Shown piece by piece: positions 23,450 through 35,265 of a stretch of DNA of 64,000 nucleotides; position 1 is the stretch's first letter; every line of letters begins with the position of its first letter. This stretch comes from Apiosordaria backusii (taxonomy: Eukaryota > Ascomycota > Sordariomycetes > Sordariales > Lasiosphaeriaceae): contig JAUKTV010000020.1 of the NCBI GenBank assembly GCA_030549205.1, forward strand, positions 124,001-188,000, given 5' to 3'. Under the pieces are notes generated by a model. It worked only from the letters and a program-made list of their open reading frames with translations, had not been told where the DNA came from and did no database searches. The translations under genes and the position numbers were made by a program.

Positions 23450-24765
23450 GGTGATCGCAACCGACATTAAACTATACGCAGGCACACTCCCCAAGACTGG
23501 GATGCCTCAATTCAACTTCTTCTTTACGCAACATCATACACCACTTCCCCGCGGGTTTCGAAGGGAACCTCACTTTACTTTTTACTACTATATGTTATGA
23601 TACCCGGATACGACATGACACACGCCGGAGAGGCGAATAAGCATGGACGCCGCGGAAAAGGATAGGCATGGGCGGTGGGTTTACAGGACATCAAAACACT
23701 GGAATCAAGATGGCACACCCGCATAGAGCCCTCTTCAGTGAGAAAGGGCGGCGGCCTTTCTTTTGTTTTGTGGGAGCATTGCACTCGTTTGGTGCAGGGC
23801 ACGGAAGTGCCTCTATAAATGTGGTGGTGGATGGAGCTTGGCAAGATGGACCGATCAGACTGCCAACTGGAGTAACATCCACAGGTGTTTGATTTGGTGA
23901 TTTGGGACCTCAACAGGCAAAGCAGCAGTTGGTTCAGGCTTCACCCTGACAGATCTGGTTTAGCATTGCTAGGTAGAAGAAATGATAACATTTCAAACAC
24001 CCACTCCACTGTCTTCATGATTTTGAGTATTGTGTTTTTGCACATAATAATGCAGCTCGATGATGTGAAACAAGCAGCAGGGAATTGAGTTCCGGCCGAG
24101 CGGATGTCAAACCTGGAAGCATGGGGCTGGTGCTTGTGCTATGAGGAATAGAGCATCACAAGCTCGAAGTGTTGGGACAACTAGAGCGCCACTGAGTGCC
24201 CATAAAACAACTCCTATTCCCTATCAACATATCCGTAGTTTCATGGACGGTACGGGCCAGACAAGACGGTTTTGTTTCATTGCAACCATGGTCCAGGGCT
24301 GGTGTCTGGGTGATGGCCTCAGTGACCTGTGTGCTTCAGTGGAAACTGAGTCCGCCAGCTGGCCAACCAGCATTCAATCCGGCAGCATGGGTCAAGACAG
24401 CTGCTAAAATTAAATAAAATTCCCTGGCAGGCGGGCGGGTCGAGTTCCAAGATGAGGTGCATCTTGTGACCTCTTTTGCGACTCACTGTTCAACCTCGAG
24501 CCCAAGCTCCATGCTTGACCCCTCCTGACGTCGCAGCTTCGTCGTGCTGACTTCAACCCTTTGCGACCATACATAAGACGCCGCCTACGAAGCTTCACGA
24601 TATCTCGACTCCCTGCCCTAGAGAAACACTACCTGGAAGAATTATGCGCACAGAATGCACCACGAGTTTGTCGATACAGTTCTAGTTGGTAAAGACGTGG
24701 TGAAGGGAGGGCAGGACGACCTGAGTGGAGGAGTACCGCCATCAAACACACCGAATACCGCAACC
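23450..24765. other. 1.3-kb intergenic region
   Basis: No gene supported. The right end holds the heme-lyase leader, including an in-frame upstream ATG at 24655. Confidence 0.4.
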
Positions 24766-25599
24766 ATGAGAGGAGCTGGAGCACCCGGCGCAGACGCTGG
24801 CGCCGAGGAGAAGTGCCCAGTCGATCACAAAACCCGCGAGCTTTGGATGCAACAGGCGAGGGCAAAGGAGGCAGCACAGAATGCCAGCAACAAGTCGAGA
24901 CCACCAGTACCCGAGCTCCCCACACAGCAACAGCAACAGCCACAACAATCCTCCTCATGGACATCATGGCTGCGATTTCCCTCGTTTTCCTCTTCCCCCG
25001 CGTCGACAGAGCCAACCTCGACGGGCCCTCTAAAACCCCGCGCCTCCATCCTCGATGAGGCCCGCGAAATCTCGTCGATCCCCCGCTCCAGAGATGCCGG
25101 CCCTGCCGCCTGCCCCCAGAATAGCGAGCAAGAAACCGGCACATCCGAGTCAGGCCATTGGATCTACCCCTCAGAAAAGCAGTTCTTCGAGGCCATGAGG
25201 AGGAAAGGTTTCACTTCGGCCCAAGCCAAGGATATGAAAACCGTCGTGCCCATCCACAACGCCGTCAACGAGCGCGCCTGGGCTGAGATTCTCAAGTGGG
25301 AGGCTCCCTACAACTCGAAATCCTGCGGAGGCCCGAGGTTATACTCATTTGCGGGAGAGAAGGGGAAAATGACGCCCAAGGCGAGGATTAATTCCTTGTT
25401 GGGTTATACGGCGCCATTTGACAGGCATGATTGGATTGTCGACAGGTGCGGGACCAAGGTGGAATATGTGATTGACTTTTACTCGGGGAGGGATACGTCC
25501 GGTGGGGGGAAATTGAACTTTTACCTGGATGTCAGACCGAAGTTGAACACTTGGGAAGGCGTCAAGATGAGGGCGCTCAAGGCTACTGGGTTGGCTTGA
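24766..25599 (+). CDS. Cytochrome c heme lyase (holocytochrome c synthase family)
   Basis: Single exon. From ATG 24766 the protein is 277 residues; an in-frame ATG at 24655 would add 37 residues without family similarity, so I prefer the downstream start (CAACCATGA context). It attaches heme covalently to cytochrome c or c1 in the mitochondrial intermembrane space. Visible motifs: the heme-regulatory CPVDH near the N-terminus, a Gln/Ser/Pro-rich linker, WIYPSEKQFFEAMRRKG, VVPIHNAVNERAWAEILKWE with the invariant His, then PFDRHDWIVDRCG with the second His, and a C-terminal YVIDFYSGRD / DVRPKLNTWEG block. No cleavable presequence, as expected for this family. Whether it acts on c or c1 cannot be decided from sequence alone. 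Confidence 0.93.
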   Translation: MRGAGAPGADAGAEEKCPVDHKTRELWMQQARAKEAAQNASNKSRPPVPELPTQQQQQPQQSSSWTSWLRFPSFSSSPASTEPTSTGPLKPRASILDEAREISSIPRSRDAGPAACPQNSEQETGTSESGHWIYPSEKQFFEAMRRKGFTSAQAKDMKTVVPIHNAVNERAWAEILKWEAPYNSKSCGGPRLYSFAGEKGKMTPKARINSLLGYTAPFDRHDWIVDRCGTKVEYVIDFYSGRDTSGGGKLNFYLDVRPKLNTWEGVKMRALKATGLA

Positions 25600-25889
25600 A
25601 TCAAGAGATGAAAACAATGGCAAAATCTCTACTCGCTTGTGATGTGTGTCAAAGCTGTGTTATATTATACGATCAATTCCATCTTTGTTCGGGGGTCAAA
25701 GGAGTATCTAGAGGGCGGCGTTTAGAAAAGGGGAAAGGAGAAAGAGACTAAAGTGAAATGAAATTAAACGTTACGTGCAGCTTGTTGTCTGCGTGGTATC
25801 TCTAGTGATGTATGTGCAACAGCCTATTCTCCTCTCCCGTGTTCCAGCCAAGATACTTCCGTAGATATTGGGTATATTCAAGATTATTT

Positions 25890-27383
25890 TCAGTCATGTT
25901 TAGGTTCTTGATGTCCAGGGTGCCGTAATAACCCTTCCTTTTCTGGTGTGCCTAGGAAGATGTCAATACAATTCGATCGATGAGCATCATGCTGGCAACA
26001 AAAACAAGACTGACCTTTTCTGTCCCCAACTCTTACCCTGACTGGCAGCCTCGTTTCCAGCGCATTCGCTTCCAAATCCCACCCGGCAGCTGTGAGGGCG
26101 GCAAATATGGACTCTTTTTGCTCCTCATCCACATATCCCAAAGGCGTCTCACTTTCATAGTGGCTCTCCAGCCCGTCTTTGAAGGCAGAACCAAAGTGAT
26201 AGGCATGGTTAACAGCATCAAACCAGGCCGCCAGCGGACTTTTGACTCCTTCTTTCAGGGAAATCCTCATGTAGAAGTACCCGCCCCGATGCCATATCCC
26301 CATGAAATACGTCTTGGTCTCCAAATCATACCTGTGGTACCCTCTCGGGTTCCACCCTTTCAACTCTCCATACGTCGAAAAATCACAAAACCCCGTGTAA
26401 TCCCCCGTCTTACTGCTCAAATCACCCCTCCCCTTCCTCAGGATGCTCTCCCGTTGCGACACCTGCGCCGGACTCAACACGGCCCCAGACTCCAACCACT
26501 CCCTAAACACAATCGTCGCCCTCTGCCTGTTCAAACTCGTCATCCTCACCGCCCTCACCGCCCGGTAGTTCATGGCGAGGTGACACCCCGCGAGAAAAAT
26601 CATCAAGCCCCAGACCACATGCTTATCCTCCACCAGCCTCACCACCAAGCTCCCGACCAGCATCCCCAGCAGCGACACCACCGTCTCCTGGGACGCCTCC
26701 TTCGCGTTCAGCTCCGCCAAGTTCCCCGTAACGGCAAAATGCGCCGACAGACTGGCTTTGCTCGCATTCGCCGCCACCCCGCAGAGACTCCTCAGCACCC
26801 CCGCCGAGACAATCACCCCCAGCTTTGGCAGATACGGCAAGGCGGGCGTTAACAAATCCAAAAACTGGGCCGCGTCGTTGAAGATGTCTGCCAGAAACCG
26901 ATAGAATTTGCATTCTGGCTCTATCGCCTGGCCCATGCGGTGGGCGAACAAGATGGTGGCTATTCTCGAGATGGTGTCGCCCGTTATTTTCAGGATCAGC
27001 GCCCCGGTAGGGGAGGATTTGCTATCCCCTACTCCCAGCCCTTCCAGCACTGCTCGGGAGGCCAGGAGGGAGGTGATGGACGAGGCAAAGGCCTGGAGGG
27101 AGTCGTAGGTTTGGTAGGGGAGGTAATCGGTGGTGACTGTGTGGGGATATCCGGCTGGTAGGAAGGCGTAGAGGAGGGCTTTGGCGGTTGGGACGACGGT
27201 TTTAGTCTGATAACGGGGGGGCTTGTTAGTTGGGATGGGATGGGATGGAAATAAGGGGTCGAAACTTGAAGGGAAGGGAGGGGAACAGACGGCTAGAAAG
27301 GGGTCCTTTTGGCCGTCGCCTGTGTATGTGCAGAGCACGTCGCCTGCCGGGTCGATGTCGTAACATATTTTACCGGAGCTCAT
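25890..27383 (-). CDS. RUS (root UV-B sensitive)/DUF647 family protein
   Basis: Likely three exons: 27383-27291, 27206-26015 and 25951-25890, giving 448 residues. The family is clear from AFLPAGYPHTVTTDYLPYQTYDSLQAFASSI-type sequence (about residues 40-75), the SRAVLEGLGVGD and TGALILKITGD blocks and hydrophobic helices in the middle. In plants RUS proteins act in early seedling development and plastid or vitamin B6-related functions; the fungal role is unknown. Intron 1 (84 nt) has a strong AACTAAC branch site and TATCAG acceptor but a weak GTCTGT donor. Intron 2 (63 nt) is GTCAGT...TCCTAG. Both are multiples of three without stops, so retained-intron proteins of up to 497 residues would also be open. 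Confidence 0.85.
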   Translation of the reverse strand: MSSGKICYDIDPAGDVLCTYTGDGQKDPFLAVCSPPFPSSFDPLFPSHPIPTNKPPRYQTKTVVPTAKALLYAFLPAGYPHTVTTDYLPYQTYDSLQAFASSITSLLASRAVLEGLGVGDSKSSPTGALILKITGDTISRIATILFAHRMGQAIEPECKFYRFLADIFNDAAQFLDLLTPALPYLPKLGVIVSAGVLRSLCGVAANASKASLSAHFAVTGNLAELNAKEASQETVVSLLGMLVGSLVVRLVEDKHVVWGLMIFLAGCHLAMNYRAVRAVRMTSLNRQRATIVFREWLESGAVLSPAQVSQRESILRKGRGDLSSKTGDYTGFCDFSTYGELKGWNPRGYHRYDLETKTYFMGIWHRGGYFYMRISLKEGVKSPLAAWFDAVNHAYHFGSAFKDGLESHYESETPLGYVDEEQKESIFAALTAAGWDLEANALETRLPVRVRVGDRKGQSCFCCQHDAHRSNCIDIFLGTPEKEGLLRHPGHQEPKHD

Positions 27384-27975
27384 CGCGCCCTCGCCGTTGT
27401 GCTGGTGTCTTGATGATAGCTAGGTGGATAGCTTCAGGGGGCTGGCTCAACGCTGGCGCATCCGGTGTGTTGCGCTGTGATACGGCGCTCGTTCGTTATT
27501 CCGCGTCTCGTCTTCGAACCTCGTCTATACAACTGCGTAAGGATTGAAAGTGGGGGAATCGATTCAAGATCAAAAGTACATCTAAATCCAGCACCAAGGA
27601 GACAGGAACAGGTACCCAGGACAGAAACGCTTGGCGCGCGCCGGGGCACGCCCATTGCTCCCCCTGAACAGCCCTGGAACGGTTGCGGTCGGGGCGTTTC
27701 TGACGTAACATAGCCAGGGTTGCAAGCTTATCGCCCGCCACCCATCTTCTCTTATCGGACCCTGGCTCCTATCAAGCAACCATGGCCTCCCACGCTGCAT
27801 TTGACTGACACGGGGCTTCTACCGGGCACAAGTCCGATGAGCATGTGAACTTGAGGTTCGAGAATATGGGAGAAGGGCCCCTTTCTGGCAGCCCGAGTAT
27901 TACAGGCGCTAATCACATCTTGGTATATCCAGCTAACAACATCACACATAAAATCTAACCAAACATCTGGTCGGA
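27384..27975. other. Intergenic, RUS upstream / MVD downstream
   Basis: 592 nt, both neighbours on the reverse strand. No gene seen. Confidence 0.45.
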
Positions 27976-29230
27976 TCACCTTTTCGCAGGAGTCCCGTCT
28001 TCAGCAACGAGGTACTCGTCCGTCTTGGCCGGCCCCTCGCCGACACCAGTCATGATAACTCTGCTGACACCGCCCTTCAGCAAACCAGCAACATTCTCAT
28101 CGAGCGAAATGGTTGGCTTGAGACCCTTGATATCCGCGCTCTTCCACCCACCAATATCCGCGCCCTGGAGCACATGGTAGAATGTGCCCACAACAGCCTC
28201 CGTATCCTTCTCCTGGTAGTAGATGACAGCGTTCGGGCCAGCATCAAAAGTATACGCCGCCACGGCCCTGCCAGCCTTCTGGTTGATGGCCTCAACGGCC
28301 CGGATCGCCGCTCTTGACACATCGTTCATGTAAAAGATGGGCGGGTAGGTATCGGCGCAGGTGGCATGGAACGAATTGCTATCCCGCATGGTGACCTCGG
28401 CGAACTTCTCAAAGTCCTTCTCGGCAATCGCCTTCTCCATGATGGCCATGTTCTCGGGCACAACGGTGGTGATGCGCTCGCGGAAAAGACCAGAGGTGGC
28501 AACAGTCTGTTGCATGCCCGAGCTGGAGCTGACACCCTTCTTGGCAGCCGAGACTACCAGGATCAAGGCGCGCATGTCAGGCCAGTGCGAGGCTTCGGCA
28601 ACTTGGTCGGCCATCGAGTCGGTGCCATCAGCCTTGTCTCCCATGCGCCAGGCGACATAACCGCCGAAGAGACTGCGGCAGGCGGAACCGGAGCCTTGAC
28701 GAGCAATCAAGCTCAGCTCGGAGGGGGAGGCTGGGAGCTCGTAGAGGTTGGCGATGGCTCGGACAAGGGCAGCGAAACCAGCGGCCGAGGAGGCCAGGCC
28801 GGCAGCGGTAGGGAAGTTGTTCTCGGAGACGAGGCGGAGGGGGTAAGTGGAGAGCTTAGGAAGCGAGGGATCGGCTTGTTCGAGGGCGGCGCGGCGAGTG
28901 CGAAGCTCGCGGAGGCATGCTTGGGTTCGGGCGCCCGAGATGTCGGATGGCTCGCCGTTGAGAAGGAGGGAGTCGCCTTCACTAGCGGGGAACGAGGCTG
29001 AGCACGAGGCTGTGGTCAGGGTACGGAGGTCGGCTTGAGAGAGGGTGACGCTCAGAGAGCTGTTTGTTGGGAGATTGAGTTTGGCATCGCGCTTGCCCCA
29101 GTACCTGTTGGGCTGGAGTGTTAGGGTAGCTGTTAGACACAGGGGGGCGGCCCGGCATGGAATGAACATACTTGACAACGGCAATGTTGACGGGCGCTGT
29201 GGTGCTCGCGCGGTAGACCTTGTCGGACAT
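27976..29230 (-). CDS. ERG19: Diphosphomevalonate decarboxylase
   Basis: Two exons (29230-29172, 29104-27976; 67-nt intron GTATGT...AACAG inside VVK|YWGK) give 395 residues, the usual length. The enzyme decarboxylates mevalonate diphosphate to isopentenyl diphosphate with ATP in the mevalonate/ergosterol pathway. GHMP-kinase-fold signatures are complete: APVNIAVVKYWGKRD at the N-terminus, LPTNSSLSVTL, the phosphate-binding FPTAAGLASSAAGFAAL, QGSGSACRSLFGGYVAW, and the catalytic Asp of FDAGPNA. No C-terminal SKL-type peroxisomal signal (ends TPAKR). A single-copy housekeeping gene; confident. Confidence 0.96.
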
Positions 29231-29815
29231 GTTGACTTTGTTATTGAAGCAGAACTGGCTGGAAGGAAAGGAGAGAAAAGAGAAGCTGAAATTATATGGA
29301 GCGGTCAACAAGGGGCTTTTCTCCTTTCAGATCATCACATTTGGCGGGGTAACAGCAGCTTGGGGCCTTTGGGGTCCAGAGCCCAAGTGGACCACGGGCC
29401 GAAAAAGTCAATGAATGCATTGCGGGGCACCATGCAGGGGTATGTATGTACCTAGGTCAGGTGGCCGATATTCAGATATCTCGCAACCCAGCGCTCTCAT
29501 TGCCATGACCCTCTTCAAACTCTTCAACCTCTTCAACGCGCTCAAATCCCCAGAGTTCCTACTCCAGCTCATTGTCCTCTTTGCTCTGCTCATCAGCGGA
29601 GTAAAGTTCAAGAAAAAAAATGCCCTGCTTGTTCAAGCACTAAGCTCCATGTCTAAAAGCCTTGGAACTTCTGAAGAGGAACCAGAAAAATATCTGCTTT
29701 CCGTGTACATGGGGAGCCAGTCTTCGGGAGTACCTTTGAAGCTTAATTAGTGGCTTGTTGGGTTACTCTCTCTGATGGACGCCGAACCACATATGTTTTG
29801 TGTCCCTGAATTGGC
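29231..29815. other. Intergenic, MVD promoter / ABC transporter 3' side
   Basis: 585 nt. Holds the MVD promoter. A short forward frame (29505-29750, 81 codons, one hydrophobic segment) is not supported as a gene. Confidence 0.45.
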
Positions 29816-32800
29816 TCAAACCTTGCTTTTCCCCTTGGGCATCCTCGCCAGCCAATAGAGCACACATGCTGCCCCGACATTGAAGAAAATATAAACCCAG
29901 ATTATCCCAAAGTTTCTCCACCTGTCCCCGTAATCAGAACTGATAGCAGCCAAAAACACATTCGTCTCCGAAATAGGACAGTAACTGCACTCCCCCCGCT
30001 GGGCCTCATCCAACAGATATCCCCCAGACCTCGAGATATACTCAGCCATATACTCCCCACAGCTCTGCCCAGAGGGAGGCTCAAAGGTGACGAACTCATT
30101 CTCGGCGCAATAAACCCCCACGTTCGCCAACCCTGTCGACAAAATCGAAGAAACCCAATACGACAGCGGGCTTGCCCTGTAAACAAAGACCCAGAACCCC
30201 GGCATCTGGCTCGGTGTCGCAAGAACGCCACAGAAGAAAAAAGCAAAAGTAAACAAGAAATTTGCAATATTTCCCCCATCGGCAGCTGTTTCCGCCGCGG
30301 CAATGCACATATGCGCAAAGGTGGACACCCACAGGAGAAACTGCCATGTCAACAGCCACATCAACACCCCTCGCTCGGTTTGCTGCCCTGCTGCGGCCGC
30401 GTGGCGGAAGAAACCGATAGGGAAGTAGAAAAGTGCCCACATGATGACTGAGCAGAGGGTATACCAGGGAATTTCGGCTACTAGCTGAGTGATCATGAAG
30501 ATCACCCAAGAGTATGTTTTCGCCGGGCGTTCTCTGACTTCGTAGAGCGAGCGCTGGGTGACAAAATTGGGCATTTGCTGGGTGACGAGCTGCCCGGTGA
30601 TGGCGATCATTTCGAAAATGGCAAACGTTTGGTTTTGAAGGCCCTGCTGAGTCAGGGGGGCGTCCAAGAAAACCATGCCAATGAACAATGTTGTAATTGC
30701 AACGAGGCCAAGTTTGGAGTAGATGTAAGATGGCGTTCGCCAGGAGGCTTGGAAGATGCGCTTCTGGACGATCAGGTACTGTGACCAGAGCGGTATGGCG
30801 AACTCGTTGAATGAAGCCGGGTCTTCGGCTTCGTTGCCTGCCTGTGTCTGAGTTCGAAGTCGATCAAGCTCATCTTTAACAGCGACATATTCAGAGCTGG
30901 ATCTCCAAATCTGAGGCCAATCCGCCTTTGAAACGCTTCCAGGGGCAGCACCAATGGCTTCGAGCACCCACTCTGCTGGGTTGGCGCCGGGTAGACACGA
31001 TGCCGCTCCATTGGCCTCGAAGTAGTGTGTGAGGGTCCTAGAATTCTCGCCAATGTCGCCTGGTCATGTCAGTAACACCCCTCAAAACTCATGAAAACTC
31101 AATCACTCACCAAAATATACCGTCTTTCCCCCTTCAGCAAGCAGAAGAAGCCGATCAAACCGTTGAAATAACATTGCTGATGGCTGATGAATGGTACAGA
31201 GGATCGACTGGCCTGCTCTGGACAACTTCTCCAACAAGTCAAGGACGGCCCAGCTGGTCTGTGAATCAAGCCCCGATGTTGGTTCGTCAACAAATAGTAA
31301 CAATGGAGGTTTTGCGGCCAACTCAACCCCGATCGTAAGTCGTTTTCGCTGTTCAACGTTCAAGCCCTCGCCGATAACACCAATGACAGCATCGGCATAC
31401 TCTTCCATATCCAGGAGTCGAATAACCTTCTCAACATATGCAAGCTTTTCTGCCACGGGTGTGGTTGCTGGTTGCCGTAGAAGTGCCGAAAATGTCAGGG
31501 CCTGAAAAAGGTCAGCACATCGGCATCCAGTTGTTGCAGCTAGAGTGAGCAGGTACTTACCTCGCGAACAGTACCCGTATCCAAATGGAGATCCTGTTGC
31601 TGAGCATATCCAGTCTTGCGCTGGAAGCTCTCATCCCTGGTTTTTCCATCCACCAGCATCTCCCCAGTAAGTACACCTATTCCTCCCCGACGATCAGCCA
31701 AACAGTCAAGGAGAGTAGTCTTGCCCGCACCAGAAACACCCATGAGCGCTGTAAGTGTGCCAGGCTTGACCCAACCGTCAACATGATCCAGTAAGCGCCT
31801 CGTCTTGCCCTTGATTTTGATGTCGTAACACACGTTGCTCCAGTGAAAGACACTTGTTGATCCTTGAAGCCCCTCTGCTTTGGCGCTGGAACCACCCCTT
31901 TGAACAGTCGTCATGGTTGGGTTGACGAAGGAGGCCAGCTCGATGTCGTTCTCAACGTGTCGGGGAGACTTGCGAGGAGCAACTCCCTTCCGATACACAA
32001 GAACCTCCCCCTTGGACCTCTTGGCAGTGACATATTCGCTAGTGATAAAATGCGCAACATGGTTGACAACAGCCATGGCAACAAGAACACCAACATTCCT
32101 CCACTTGTGACTAGGGAAATACCGGTATGCTGAGGCAATATGATCTTCACCTTTCACATAACCCAGTCCGGGAATAGCTCCAATAGCATCACAGGCGACA
32201 TGTTGAAGACTAGACGTAGCGTAGTCCGGGATGCGCGTGGCACAAGGGAACGTCCGTCCTGCGAACTCATTGATCATCAATGCTTCGTATGCGTACGCGA
32301 TAGGGTCAAGGTGGTTGATCCATCGGCACCAAGGGAGCATGTAGTCGATGGGCACGATGAAGCCGGCAAAGACGAGAAGGGCAAGAAGTAAGATTGATGC
32401 GGGGACCATAGCTTGGGCCTCTGTTCGGGAGAGAGAACCGCTGAGGAGATCAGTCTTCATGTTTGCTGAAGCAATCAAGGGGAACAGTGCACTTACATAA
32501 ATCTGAATAGACCTGACATTGTCATGATGGTCAGAAACACCACCAACAGGTAAAAAAAGAAATTTCCCGGCTGTCGGTTCAAGTTTGTCATGAAATAAAA
32601 CACCAGGTTGAAGGAAATAGCCGTAATGACCTTGAGGGGCAAGTCGACCAAGGCTCCTGCAAGATACTCAGCCGAGGGGTGGTAAAAGGCGTACCGAGCC
32701 TGCTTTTCAACAATGGGACGTTGTTCATAAAGTGTCAACAACTCCAAAACTGAAGCAAAGGCGTTGAACAAGATAGCCATGAAAAGCACCACAGATCGTC

Positions 32801-34401
32801 CGTAGAAGTCTGCTGTTGTCTGGCCCATGTTGTAGTAAAGAGAGGACATAATCAGCCCCATCACAACATTCCCCCCCGTCACCCCAAGTTGTGGCGCAGG
32901 ATCGCGCCGAAAGCGGCGCCAACCACGCCACATGCAGAGCGCGACTTGTTGCTGATAGGAAAGAATATATGGAGACTTGACACGCTGACCCCTGGACTGA
33001 TGTGCCTTCTTGAGTTGTCTGAATGTATCGGCTGCTGGTGCCTCCCCATGGAGAGGGTGTTGCTGCTTGAAGCTATCCATCTCAAGCACCAACTCCTGGT
33101 ACTGCTTGCTTTCCTTCCATGCTTTTGTAAACTCTTCCGCTGTTCTCGGAGGATTGCACCCTGGCCGGGTAATTCGTTCTTCAGGGCAGGTCATGGATGT
33201 CAAGAAATCGGGAGTTGTTTGGCGCGCTGGGCAGTCGAACCCGAGGTTGATAAAATACTCCTTTGCTTTGGATGCAGGTCCAAAATAGATTTGCCTGCCC
33301 TCGTAGAGAACCGTGGTCTTGTCGAACAAGTCATATGCGCTTTGAGGGGTTTGGTAGAGAGACAAGGCGCATGCTTGACCAAAGAGTTCGGACTGCAGAC
33401 GAAGGGTTTTGCAGAACTCTAAGGCGTTGGCTGCATCAAGACCTCGGGTAGAACTAGAAATCGAAGGGGTTAGCAATTTCCTTCAGTTGTCTACCTAGGT
33501 AGTTTGGAATGGGCAGTACTTACTTGTCCCAGCACTGAAAAGGGGCGTTGGATAATGTAGCCTCAGCAATGGTGACACGCTTGCGTTCACCTCCAGAAAC
33601 GCCTCTGATAAAGTTATCCCCGACTTTAGTATCTCGTGTATGGCTGATCCCATACATAGCCATGACAACATCGCGAAAATGCTCGGCATACTTGTCGCGA
33701 GGCAGACGCAACGGCAACTCTCTCTGACAGCGCGCACGAGATGCAAAGCTCAATGTCTCTTCCACGGTAAGGTGCGGAAAATGAACGTCGGCTTCGGCGG
33801 TGTATATGGCATCGCCTCGATGGGCAGAGCGCATTTCGTTGGCGGTGATGCCCTGGTAGTTCAGATAAGAGCTGTCGCTGACGTGGAGACCATTCGTGTC
33901 GCCTGAGAGGGTCTTGAGAAGGGTTGAACAGCCAGAACCCGGGGGCCCCAGAACAGCACACATCTCACCAGGTCGTAGAAGACCGTTAAAGTCCCGAAGA
34001 ATGTCTATGCGAGATTTTCCAGCCGTGCGAGAGAGCATGCCACGAACCATGCTGGGTACAGCGGTCCAAATGTTGGCAACATCTTTTTGGTAGTCTGTGG
34101 GTGTGCCATAGCCGAAGACGCTAAGATTCTCAAAGCAGATACCAATCTGACGAAAGCTTTGTCCTTGATCGTTGATGGCTCTGGCTAGGTTGGAAGCCCA
34201 AGCACGGGCGTTGAACTTATCGCTGACTGGGTTCAGGGGAGAGTTGGGGTTGTTGAGGTGGCTTCCAAAGATGGGCTCGTCATCGGCATGGTGAAGATCG
34301 AAACTGGTCCGGGAAAACTCTCGTGCCAGTTCCTGCACATGGGACTGTCGCCGTTCCATAGTCTCTGGTATGCTATCCGGCTGACCTTCTGTAGATGTCA
34401 T
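29816..34401 (-). CDS. PDR-type (ABC-G) full-size ABC transporter
   Basis: Five exons (34401-33524, 33453-32497, 32440-31561, 31501-31111, 31059-29816; introns 70, 56, 60, 51 nt... all GT-AG) give 1449 residues with the order NBD1-TMD1-NBD2-TMD2 typical of fungal pleiotropic drug resistance pumps in the plasma membrane. NBD1: Walker A GPPGSGCST (152-160, with the Cys typical of PDR NBD1), C-loop VSGGERKRV (268-276) and Walker B ending CWDNSTRGLD, which is restored exactly across intron 1. NBD2: GVSGAGKTT, degenerate C-loop LNVEQRKRLTIG, LLLFVDEPTSGLD. TMD1 ends in a fungal FRFIGSLSRTEAQA junction created by splicing to CTCAG at 32441. These pumps export lipophilic toxins, azoles or own metabolites; the substrate is unknown. 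Intron 1 contains the decamer TACCTAGGTA. Confidence 0.95.
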
Positions 34402-35029
34402 GATTGGTGACTGGGCGGTTTGACACAGGGATTTGTTGCAAGGCTTGATTTAAAGTAGTGACATGGAGTTGATCGTGCCAGTAATGAAGAAACATCTTCG
34501 AATAAATACATGGTGAAGCACCCTGGTGAATGGCTTCAGATTCGAGGATTTGGGACGACATATTGGCTGTTGGTGGAGTATGCCAGTTGAGAGAAAGTGG
34601 CCGGTGGTCCAGGGGACGCGAGTCGCTGAGGGACAACTGCGGATAGATTACGGCTTCAGAAGTGCTACAGAGAACAGTTTGCATGAACTGACTGGGATTA
34701 ACTTGAAGTTTCCAGATTGACAAGACCTTTGAGAATGGATGTTGTATTGTCAGAAGATCTGCTCGGCGAGTATCTGTGGTGCGGGCCAAAGTTCGTCCGT
34801 TTTGATAAACAAGTGGGTCTGCGACATCTCCAGTGTCCAGCACGTTTCCGATTGGGGTTTCATTATGGAAGGCTACCTGCGCTATCTGAGAAACTTTCCG
34901 GCTCTACCTGTATCTGGTTGCACCACCCGACTCTTCACATTCAGGGCAACAGCATCCGCGAAAAGCCCACAACCTTGCGTGTTGAACTTGAATTTAAAGA
35001 ATCTTGAAAATTCTTTACATCAGCAAGTA
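34402..35029. other. ABC transporter upstream region
   Basis: 628 nt with no gene; ABC promoter on the left and tRNA-Ile flank on the right. Confidence 0.45.
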
Positions 35030-35127
35030 GCCCGATTAGCTCAGCTGGTTAGAGCGTCGTACTAATATTTCCGCAAGGGTAATATCAAGTCATGCGAAGG
35101 TCAACAGTTCAATCCTGTTATTGGGCA
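35030..35127 (+). tRNA. tRNA-Ile (AAT), 24-nt intron
   Basis: Same mature sequence as 21173-21269: acceptor GCCCGAT/ATTGGGC, anticodon AAT at 35064-35066, discriminator A at 35127. The intron (35068-35091) is 24 nt and differs from that of the other copy except for its AAGTC end. Confidence 0.93.
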
Positions 35128-35265
35128 TCCCTAGGTATTTACTTTTGGTTCCACAGACCTTGTCTGTGGACCTTTTTCTTTGGTAAAGGGTCCTTAGGTA
35201 TTTCGAAAGTCTCCTCAATTTTCTTTTTATCACTGGGCTCATCCATATCCCAGTCAAAGATACCT

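Noticed and set aside
25980..26852. 290-codon forward frame
   Set aside because: It is antisense to the RUS gene and is rich in His/Arg/Pro, the usual shadow of a GC-biased coding strand.
28366..29001. 211-codon forward frame
   Set aside because: Antisense shadow of the diphosphomevalonate decarboxylase.
29505..29750. 81-codon forward frame with one hydrophobic segment
   Set aside because: It could be a small membrane protein but has no recognisable relative, and a single hydrophobic stretch in 81 codons is easily random.
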